From NCBI RefSeq assembly GCF_946190375.1, contig NZ_CAMIAF010000006.1, positions 46,146 to 110,145 on the forward strand: 64,000 bases of DNA, read 5' to 3'. Both the position numbers and the translations under genes were made by a program. The notes below the pieces were generated by a model. That model was not told where the DNA came from. It searched no databases and saw nothing but the letters and a program-made list of their open reading frames with translations. This DNA is from Streptococcus mitis (GTDB lineage: Bacteria > Bacillota > Bacilli > Lactobacillales > Streptococcaceae). This document shows, piece after piece, positions 57,904 to 64,000 of the stretch; positions within the stretch are counted from its first letter, which is position 1, and the number at the start of each line of letters is the position of its first letter.

Positions 57904-58482
57904 ATGTCTCAAATTGAAAGAATCAAGCAGGCTATTATGGCAGATCCGCAGAATGCTACCTATACAAAGCGTGGCATCGAGCCTCTCTTTGCAGCGCCAA
58001 AGACTGCTCGCATCAATATCATCGGTCAAGCACCGGGACTTAAAACGCAGGAGGCAGGACTTTATTGGAAAGATAAAAGTGGTGACCGCTTGCGAGATTG
58101 GCTTGGTGTTGACGAAGACACTTTTTATAATTCAGGTTATTTTGCTGTTTTGCCTATGGATTTTTACTTTCCAGGGCATGGTAAGTCAGGTGACCTGCCA
58201 CCGAGAACTGGGTTTGCAGAAAAATGGCATCCGCAGCTCTTGCAAGAATTACCAGATATTCAATTGACCCTCTTGATTGGGCAATATGCCCAGGCCTACT
58301 ATTTAAAGGAGAAAGTCAGTGGCAAGGTGACAGAACGGGTAAAACACTACCAGAACTACTTGCCAACCTATTTTCCACTAGTACACCCATCACCACGCAA
58401 TCAAATCTGGATGGCCAAAAATCCTTGGTTTGAGTCAGAAGTGGTGCCAGATTTGAAAAAAAGAATTAAAACCATTTTATAG
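57904..58482 (+). CDS. Uracil-DNA glycosylase family protein
   Basis: A 192-residue protein of the UDG superfamily, which removes uracil or related bases from DNA. It shows NIIGQAPGLKTQEAG near 37-51 (motif A region) and HPSPRN near 170 (motif B). Exact specificity is unknown. GGAGGGAAAGTAG precedes the start. The stop codon lies in the end of a BOX element. Confidence 0.85.
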   Translation: MSQIERIKQAIMADPQNATYTKRGIEPLFAAPKTARINIIGQAPGLKTQEAGLYWKDKSGDRLRDWLGVDEDTFYNSGYFAVLPMDFYFPGHGKSGDLPPRTGFAEKWHPQLLQELPDIQLTLLIGQYAQAYYLKEKVSGKVTERVKHYQNYLPTYFPLVHPSPRNQIWMAKNPWFESEVVPDLKKRIKTIL

Positions 58483-58583
58483 TCAATGAAAATCAAAGAG
58501 CAAACTAGGAAGCTAGTCGCAGGCTGTACTTGAGTACGGCAAGGTGAAGCTGACGTGGTTTGAAGAGATTTTCGAAGAGTATA
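58479..58583 (-). repeat. Short BOX element (boxA-boxC) after the UDG gene
   Basis: About 105 bp beginning TATAGTCAATGAAAATC and ending GATTTTCGAAGAGTATA. It has boxC (left), a boxA part with GTGAAGCTGACGTGG, and no boxB. It overlaps the UDG stop codon. The rest of the gap up to brnQ (58584-58740) holds a promoter-like GATATACT near 58712-58719 and nothing else recognised. Confidence 0.85.
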
Positions 58584-58754
58584 AACATTAGAATTTTCTC
58601 CTACTTGGCGTGGACTGGGTAGGGGATGTTATTTTTAGACAATTCTCATTTTTGAGAATCTTGAAAACATTCAATATTTACTTCGTGAAGCTTTTTTCAT
58701 ACTCCTATTCATGATATACTAGGTCAGTATTTTATAAATATGAAGGAGATTTTC

Positions 58755-60080
58755 ATGGCTAAAAAAGGTGCCCTAACAGGTTTACTCCTGTTTGGAATAT
58801 TTTTTGGTGCGGGGAACTTGATTTTTCCGCCTTCTCTAGGTGCTCTATCTGGAGAACATTTTATTCCTGCCATCGCAGGTTTTGTCTTTTCAGGCGTCGG
58901 TATCGCCGTCTTGACTCTTATTATTGGAACGCTAAATCCTAAAGGATATATCTACGAGATTTCAACAAAGATAGCGCCTTGGTTTGCGACTCTTTACCTC
59001 TCAGTTCTTTATTTGTCAATCGGTCCATTCTTTGCTATCCCACGTACAGCTACAACAGCTTACGAAGTAGGGATTAGTCCTCTTTTGTCGGATGCAAATA
59101 AAGGTCTTGGTTTGATTGTCTTTACAGTTCTGTATTTTGCAGCAGCCTATTTGATTTCGCTTAATCCATCAAAAATTTTGGACCGTATCGGCCGTATTTT
59201 AACTCCAGTCTTTGCGATTTTGATTGTTATCTTGGTTGTTCTGGGAGCTTTCAAATACGGTGGAACCAGTCCTCAAGTTGCTTCAACTGCTTATCAAGCT
59301 TCTGCCTTTGGTACAGGTTTCCTAGAAGGTTACAATACCTTGGACGCCCTTGCCTCAGTTGCCTTTAGCGTAATCGCAGTTCAAACCTTGAAACAACTTG
59401 GATTTTCAAGTAAGAAAGAATACATTTCAACTATTTGGGTTGTTGGTATCGTTGTTGCCCTTGCCTTCAGCGCTCTTTACATCGGTTTAGGTTTCCTTGG
59501 AAATCATTTCCCAGTACCAGCTGAAGCGATGAAGGGTGGAACGCCAGGTGTTTACATCTTGTCACAAGCGACTCAAGAAATCTTTGGCTCAACAGCTCAA
59601 CTCTTCCTTGCAGCTATGGTTACCGTAACCTGCTTCACAACAACGGTTGGTTTGATTGTGTCTACAGCTGAGTTCTTTAATGAGCGCTTCCCACAAATCA
59701 GCTACAAGGTTTATGCGACAGCCTTTACCTTGATTGGATTTGCCATTGCTAATTTGGGTCTTGATGCGATTATCAAGTACTCCATTCCAGTATTGGTTAT
59801 CTTGTACCCAATCACGATTGCTATCGTTATGATTGTCATTGTCAACAAATTTGTGGCTCTTTCAAAACCAGGTATGCAGTTGACAATTGCTGTTGTTACA
59901 GCCATTGCCATTGCAAGCGTACTAGGAAGCTCGTTTAAGGTTGAGTTTCTTGCAAACCTTGTCAACGCTCTTCCTTTTGCCAAGGCATCTCTCCCATGGT
60001 TAGTACCAGCTGTTGTCGGAATCTTGATCTCATTGGTTTTACCAAACAAGCAAGAAAGCGATGTTTTTGAAATGGAATAA
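58755..60080 (+). CDS. brnQ: Branched-chain amino acid transporter BrnQ
   Basis: A 441-residue sodium-coupled carrier of leucine, isoleucine and valine, with about 12 membrane helices. The N-terminal GLLLFGIFFGAGNLIFPPSLG (9-29) is diagnostic of the LIVCS family. I start at ATG 58755 since AAGGAGA lies at 58743-58749; an earlier in-frame ATG overlaps that ribosome site. A terminator follows. Confidence 0.94.
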   Translation: MAKKGALTGLLLFGIFFGAGNLIFPPSLGALSGEHFIPAIAGFVFSGVGIAVLTLIIGTLNPKGYIYEISTKIAPWFATLYLSVLYLSIGPFFAIPRTATTAYEVGISPLLSDANKGLGLIVFTVLYFAAAYLISLNPSKILDRIGRILTPVFAILIVILVVLGAFKYGGTSPQVASTAYQASAFGTGFLEGYNTLDALASVAFSVIAVQTLKQLGFSSKKEYISTIWVVGIVVALAFSALYIGLGFLGNHFPVPAEAMKGGTPGVYILSQATQEIFGSTAQLFLAAMVTVTCFTTTVGLIVSTAEFFNERFPQISYKVYATAFTLIGFAIANLGLDAIIKYSIPVLVILYPITIAIVMIVIVNKFVALSKPGMQLTIAVVTAIAIASVLGSSFKVEFLANLVNALPFAKASLPWLVPAVVGILISLVLPNKQESDVFEME

Positions 60081-60085
60081 TCATT

Positions 60086-60131
60086 AAAATCATTTTTGTA
60101 GCCAAGTCTACAGGAGTGATTTTCTTTTTTT
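60086..60131 (+). terminator. Intrinsic terminator of brnQ
   Basis: Outer stem AAAATCA / TGATTTT and inner stem TGTAG / CTACA, followed by a T-rich run. Confidence 0.78.
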
Positions 60132-60177
60132 ATACGATGATAAATGTGTTATAATAGGTAGCAAAAGAGGTGAAGAA

Positions 60178-61185
60178 ATGAATCAAACAGTAGAATATAT
60201 CAAAGAACTGACAGCCATTGCGTCGCCAACAGGTTTTACTCGTGAAATTTCGAATTATTTAGTCAAAACTCTAGAAGGTTTTGGTTATCAGCCAGTTCGC
60301 AAAGCCAAGGGCGGTGTCAATGTGACCATCAAAGGTCAAAATGATGAGAAGCATCGGTATGTGACTGCCCATGTGGATACGCTGGGTGCCATTGTCCGTG
60401 CTGTCAAACCAGATGGTCGTCTCAAATTGGACCGTATCGGTGGTTTTCCTTGGAACATGATTGAAGGTGAAAACTGTACCGTTCATGTGGCTAGTACAGG
60501 TGAAAAAGTATCAGGAACCATCCTCATCCACCAAACTTCTTGCCATGTCTACAAGGATGCAGGAACTGCAGAACGCACGCAGGACAATATGGAAGTGCGT
60601 TTGGACGCCAAAGTAACCAGTGAAAAAGGAACTCGTGCTCTTGGCATTGAGGTCGGTGATTTTATCAGTTTTGACCCACGAACTGTCGTTACAGAGACAG
60701 GTTTTATCAAGTCTCGCCATTTGGATGACAAGGTCAGCGCAGCGATTTTGATCAATCTCCTTCGTATTTATAAGGAAGAGAAGATTGAATTGCCTGTAAC
60801 AACCCATTTTGCTTTTTCAGTCTTTGAAGAAGTGGGACACGGTGCTAACTCTAATATTCCTGCTCAGGTAGTAGAATATCTAGCTGTGGATATGGGAGCT
60901 ATGGGAGATGACCAGCAAACAGATGAGTACACAGTGTCCATCTGTGTCAAGGATGCTTCAGGTCCTTATCACTATGACTTCCGTCAACACTTGGTTGCCT
61001 TGGCTAAAGAACAAGATATTCCATTTAAGCTGGATATCTATCCATTTTATGGATCGGACGCTTCAGCAGCCATGTCTGCAGGAGCAGAGGTCAAACATGC
61101 CCTTCTTGGTGCTGGTATTGAGTCTAGCCACTCATATGAGCGCACTCATATTGACTCGGTGGTTGCCAACGGAGCGTATGGTTGA
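60178..61185 (+). CDS. pepA: Glutamyl aminopeptidase PepA (M42), frameshifted at the C-terminus
   Basis: A 335-residue M42 metallopeptidase that trims acidic N-terminal residues. Metal ligands: AHVDTLG (H65, D67), SRHLDDKVS near 180-188 and FEEVGHG near 215-221. The frame ends early: after VVAN331 it reads GAYG-stop, whereas the next frame gives ERMVDAYLKSELVD and stops at 61214-61216, one base before the HIT gene ATG. An extra G near 61171-61172 explains this. The intact product would be 345 residues; 14 native residues are lost. Confidence 0.9.
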   Translation: MNQTVEYIKELTAIASPTGFTREISNYLVKTLEGFGYQPVRKAKGGVNVTIKGQNDEKHRYVTAHVDTLGAIVRAVKPDGRLKLDRIGGFPWNMIEGENCTVHVASTGEKVSGTILIHQTSCHVYKDAGTAERTQDNMEVRLDAKVTSEKGTRALGIEVGDFISFDPRTVVTETGFIKSRHLDDKVSAAILINLLRIYKEEKIELPVTTHFAFSVFEEVGHGANSNIPAQVVEYLAVDMGAMGDDQQTDEYTVSICVKDASGPYHYDFRQHLVALAKEQDIPFKLDIYPFYGSDASAAMSAGAEVKHALLGAGIESSHSYERTHIDSVVANGAYG

Positions 61186-61217
61186 TGCTTATCTCAAGAG
61201 TGAGTTGGTGGACTAAT

Positions 61218-61688
61218 ATGTGCCTTATTTGTCAAAGAATTGAGCTCATTAAAGTTGGAAAAAATCCCTACTTTATGAGAGAGTTGGAAACAGGCTATCT
61301 TGTGATTGGAAATCACCAATATTTTGCAGGCTATAGTCTCTTTCTAGCCAAGGAACATGTCAGTGAATTGCACCATTTAGAAAAGGAAACAAGAATCCGT
61401 TTTCTAGAAGAAATGAGTTTAGTCCAAGAGGCGGTTGCTAAGGCCTTTGCTACTGAGAAAATGAATATCGAGCTTCTAGGCAATGGAGATGCCCACCTTC
61501 ACTGGCACCTATTTCCAAGGCGGACAGGTGATATGAAAGGTTACGGACTTAATGGCCGTGGCCCAGTTTGGTGGGTTCCATGGGAAGAAATGATTGCTGA
61601 AGAATATCAGGTTAAGGGAAGCAAATTAGAAAACTTGATTGCCACCTTATCTAAAACATTGGACCAGATGATAGAGATGAAAGGATAA
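61218..61688 (+). CDS. HIT-family protein
   Basis: A 156-residue histidine-triad protein, probably a nucleotide hydrolase or transferase. The triad is HLHWHLFPR near 107-115 (within GDAHLHWHLFPR), and CLIC at the N-terminus suggests a metal-binding pair. The start at 61218 is one base after the native end of pepA, so translation was coupled before the frameshift. Confidence 0.87.
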   Translation: MCLICQRIELIKVGKNPYFMRELETGYLVIGNHQYFAGYSLFLAKEHVSELHHLEKETRIRFLEEMSLVQEAVAKAFATEKMNIELLGNGDAHLHWHLFPRRTGDMKGYGLNGRGPVWWVPWEEMIAEEYQVKGSKLENLIATLSKTLDQMIEMKG

Positions 61689-61691
61689 ACA

Positions 61692-62408
61692 ATGAAAAAA
61701 AGATACCTTGTCTTGACAGCCTTGCTAGCCTTGAGTCTAGCAGCTTGTTCACAAGAAAAAGTAAAAAATGAAGATGGAGCAGCTAAAACAGAACAAACTG
61801 CCAAAGCTGAGGGGACAGTCGGAAATAAGTCACAAGGAGCCACCCAGAAAAAAGCAGAAGTGGTTAACAAAGGAGACTACTACAGCATCCAAGGAAAATA
61901 TGATGAAATCATCGTAGCAAATAAACACTATCCTTTGTCAAAAGACTACAATCCAGGGGAAAATCCAACAGCCAAGGCAGAGTTGGTCAAACTCATTAAA
62001 GCTATGCAAGAGGCAGGTTTCCCAATTAGCGACCATTACAGTGGCTTTAGAAGTTATGAAACTCAGACCAAGCTCTATCAAGATTATGTCAATCAAGATG
62101 GGAAAGAAGCTGCCGACCGTTATTCTGCTCGACCTGGCTATAGCGAACACCAGACAGGTTTAGCCTTTGATGTGATTGGGACAAATGGTGATTTGGTGAC
62201 AGAAGAAAAAGCGGCCCAATGGCTCTTGGATCATGCGGCTGATTATGGTTTTGTTGTCCGTTATCTCAAAGGCAAGGAAAAGGAAACAGGCTATATGGCT
62301 GAGGAATGGCACCTTCGTTATGTCGGAAAAGAGGCTAAAGAGATTGCAGCTAGTGGCCTCTGTTTGGAAGAGTATTTCGGCTTTGAAGGTGGAGATTACG
62401 TCGATTAA
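61692..62408 (+). CDS. ldcB: LdcB/DacB-type carboxypeptidase lipoprotein (VanY family)
   Basis: A 238-residue surface lipoprotein (lipobox LAAC, C19) that trims peptidoglycan stem peptides. After a Lys/Glu-rich linker (20-60), the VanY/M15B domain shows SGFRSYETQTKLYQDYV near 116-132, SARPGYSEHQTGLAFDV near 143-159 (zinc H and D) and EEWHLRYVG near 202-210 (zinc H). Pneumococcal DacB/LdcB is an L,D-carboxypeptidase; that activity is inferred here. It starts 3 bases after the HIT gene. Confidence 0.9.
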   Translation: MKKRYLVLTALLALSLAACSQEKVKNEDGAAKTEQTAKAEGTVGNKSQGATQKKAEVVNKGDYYSIQGKYDEIIVANKHYPLSKDYNPGENPTAKAELVKLIKAMQEAGFPISDHYSGFRSYETQTKLYQDYVNQDGKEAADRYSARPGYSEHQTGLAFDVIGTNGDLVTEEKAAQWLLDHAADYGFVVRYLKGKEKETGYMAEEWHLRYVGKEAKEIAASGLCLEEYFGFEGGDYVD

Positions 62409-62424
62409 AAAATAAACTTTTCTC

Positions 62425-62452
62425 TTGCAATTCCAGATAAATAGTGTATAAT
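62425..62452 (+). promoter_or_regulatory. rplK-rplA promoter
   Basis: TTGCAA (62425-62430), a 16-base spacer and a perfect TATAAT (62447-62452). It leaves a leader of about 72 bases. Confidence 0.75.
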
Positions 62453-62458
62453 AGATGG

Positions 62459-62516
62459 GTATGTGAAAAACATACTTGTGGGAGGTAAAAATCTCTAATT
62501 ACCGCCAAAACCACAA
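62459..62516 (+). promoter_or_regulatory. Structured rplK mRNA leader, possible L1 autoregulation site
   Basis: Hairpin 1: GTATGT / ACATAC (62459-62475). Hairpin 2: TTGTGG (62476-62481) pairs with CCACAA (62511-62516), enclosing GGTAA / TTACC. It ends at the AAAGGAGG ribosome site. L1 is known to repress the L11-L1 operon in other bacteria; the ligand here is inferred. Confidence 0.55.
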
Positions 62517-62530
62517 AGGAGGATTTAAAA

Positions 62531-62956
62531 ATGGCTAAAAAAGTCGAAAAACTTGTAAAATTGCAAATCCCTGCTGGTAAAGCTACACCAGCTCCACCGG
62601 TTGGACCTGCTCTTGGTCAAGCTGGTATAAACATCATGGGATTCACAAAAGAGTTCAACGCTCGTACAGCTGACCAAGCTGGTATGATCATTCCAGTTGT
62701 TATCTCAGTTTACGAAGATAAATCATTTACTTTCATCACTAAAACACCACCAGCTGCTGTTCTTTTGAAAAAAGCTGCAGGTGTTGAAAAAGGATCAGGT
62801 ACACCTAACAAAACTAAAGTTGCTACAGTTACTCGTGCACAAGTACAAGAAATTGCAGAAACTAAGATGCCAGATTTGAACGCAGCAAACGTAGAGTCTG
62901 CAATGCGTATGATCGAAGGTACTGCTCGTTCTATGGGATTCACTGTTGTTGACTAA
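62531..62956 (+). CDS. rplK: 50S ribosomal protein L11
   Basis: A 141-residue ribosomal protein with the N-terminal [20 protein letters not shown] signature and the C-terminal RNA-binding domain ending [16 protein letters not shown]. It forms the GTPase-associated centre with 23S rRNA. Highly biased codon use fits strong expression. A typical AAAGGAGG site precedes it, and rplA follows after a structured gap of 207 bases. Confidence 0.98.
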   Translation: MAKKVEKLVKLQIPAGKATPAPPVGPALGQAGINIMGFTKEFNARTADQAGMIIPVVISVYEDKSFTFITKTPPAAVLLKKAAGVEKGSGTPNKTKVATVTRAQVQEIAETKMPDLNAANVESAMRMIEGTARSMGFTVVD

Positions 62957-62983
62957 TCAATAACACAGTAGAAAATCTCACAG

Positions 62984-63083
62984 CAGTCTATTAGTTGCTT
63001 TTCATACTAGGCAAGTGACTGATGCTTGTACTTGGGTACAGCAAGGGAACTTAAGGCCGTAGGAAAAGAAAATTAATAGACTG
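62984..63083 (+). other. Long-stem RNA element between rplK and rplA
   Basis: CAGTCTATTA (62984-62993) pairs perfectly with TAATAGACTG (63074-63083), and CTTTTC (62998-63003) pairs with GAAAAG (63063-63068), closing a 100-base domain with an inner GCTTGTAC...GTACAGC hairpin. A second stem, TTCATC / GATGAA, lies in 63098-63129. It is unusually long and folded for the gap between L11 and L1. Confidence 0.6.
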
Positions 63084-63163
63084 AAAACCCGCAAGACTTC
63101 ATCATTTCGAGGAGTGACGTGGGAGATGAAAATCGATTGAACCACTTACAAGGAGAATAGAAA

Positions 63164-63853
63164 ATGGCTAAAAAAAGCAAACAACTTCGTGCTGCTCTTG
63201 AGAAAATCGACAGCACAAAAGCATACAGCGTAGAAGAAGCTGTAGCACTTGCAAAAGAAACTAACTTTGCAAAATTTGATGCAACTGTAGAAGTTGCTTA
63301 TAACTTGAACATCGACGTTAAAAAAGCTGACCAACAAATCCGTGGAGCAATGGTATTGCCAAACGGTACTGGTAAAACTTCACGTGTTCTTGTTTTCGCA
63401 CGTGGTGCAAAAGCTGAAGAAGCAAAAGCTGCTGGTGCAGACTTTGTTGGTGAAGATGACCTTGTTGCTAAAATCAACGACGGTTGGTTGGACTTCGACG
63501 TAGTTATCGCTACACCTGACATGATGGCTCTTGTTGGACGTCTTGGACGTGTCCTTGGACCACGTAACTTGATGCCAAACCCTAAAACTGGTACTGTAAC
63601 TATGGATGTTGCTAAAGCAGTTGAAGAGTCTAAAGGTGGTAAAATCACTTACCGTGCTGACCGTGCAGGTAACGTTCAAGCAATCATCGGTAAAGTATCA
63701 TTTGAAGCTGAAAAATTGGTTGAAAACTTCAAAGCTTTCAACGAAACAATCCAAAAAGCAAAACCAGCTACAGCTAAAGGAACTTACGTAACAAACTTGA
63801 CTATCACAACTACTCAAGGTGTTGGTATCAAAGTTGACGTAAACTCACTTTAA
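63164..63853 (+). CDS. rplA: 50S ribosomal protein L1
   Basis: A 229-residue protein of the L1 stalk that also represses its own operon in many bacteria. It shows [20 protein letters not shown] near 44-63 and the central signature around [34 protein letters not shown] precedes the start. Codon use is strongly biased. A terminator follows. Confidence 0.98.
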
Positions 63854-63873
63854 TCAGTAGTTTATAAAAGAGG

Positions 63874-63899
63874 ACGAGTACGAAAGTGCTCGTTTTTTT
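63874..63899 (+). terminator. Intrinsic terminator of rplK-rplA
   Basis: The stem ACGAGTAC / GTGCTCGT (one G-U pair) with a GAAA loop and seven T. Confidence 0.87.
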
Positions 63900-63923
63900 G
63901 CTTAGAACGGGCATGTTGTTTAT

Positions 63924-64000
63924 GGCTCTTTGTCAACTGTAGTGGGTTGAAGAAAAGCTAAGATCGAGAAAGGACGAAATTTGTCCTTTCTTTTTTGATA
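63924..64000. mobile_element. Possible end of an ISL3-family insertion sequence, cut by the window
   Basis: GGCTCTTTGTCAACTGTAGT resembles the terminal inverted repeats of ISL3-family elements in streptococci. Past it, AAAGGAC / GTCCTTT forms a hairpin with a T run. No transposase is in view because the window ends. Confidence 0.42.

Overview
The window is low-GC Firmicute chromosome and looks like a mitis-group Streptococcus close to S. mitis or S. pneumoniae. The evidence is the adjacent phpP-stkP pair, a murM-murN pair, the mevalonate genes mvaS-mvaA, an SpNOX-type flavocytochrome, and two BOX elements (the repeat family typical of pneumococcus and its relatives). No rRNA, tRNA, CRISPR array, phage or complete insertion sequence was found.

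Layout. 1-4.1 kb: the end of rsmB, then phpP-stkP (signalling in cell division) and a split ThrE-like exporter. 4.1-6.6 kb: mvaS-mvaA. 6.6-12.5 kb: a sucrose locus, scrR/scrB leftward against scrA and scrK rightward, with LacI-type operator-like sites in the divergent promoter region. 12.5-24.6 kb: the main accessory region. A type I restriction-modification locus is split so that each subunit gene is separated from the next by AT-rich cargo: hsdR, abiH, an unknown membrane/coiled-coil gene, hsdS, a Kiwa-like kwaA-kwaB pair, hsdM, then another unknown gene. A small DNA-repair-like pair and an orphan HigA-type antitoxin follow. The antitoxin keeps its promoter and operator but only a short remnant of the toxin reading frame. 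24.7-36.4 kb: metE-metF with an upstream MET-box, pnp behind a long structured non-coding region, cysE, an acetyltransferase, cysS, mrnC, a PucR-type regulator and msmK. 36.5-40.9 kb, leftward: SpNOX and a polar amino acid ABC transporter. 40.9-51.1 kb: recJ, rnjB, estA, murM-murN, a membrane-anchored metalloprotease and uvrC.

51.1-54.8 kb holds the second accessory feature. A two-gene HNH nuclease/ABC-type ATPase module, Septu-like in content but with HNH first, sits between uvrC and a calcineurin-like phosphodiesterase gene. The first 71 bases of that phosphodiesterase gene occur on both sides of the module: a dead stub still overlapping uvrC on the left, and the intact gene on the right behind a new 26-bp tandem repeat. 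This looks like an insertion that rebuilt its target gene. 54.8-64 kb is housekeeping: an amino acid binding lipoprotein, nitroreductase, pepV, a uracil-DNA-glycosylase-family gene, brnQ, pepA (with a terminal frameshift), a HIT protein, an LdcB/DacB carboxypeptidase, and rplK-rplA. The last bases resemble the end of an ISL3-family insertion sequence.

The two best candidates for new biology are the interleaved hsd/abiH/kiwa locus and the HNH-ATPase module at the duplicated phosphodiesterase start. All functions are inferred from sequence; no database search was possible.
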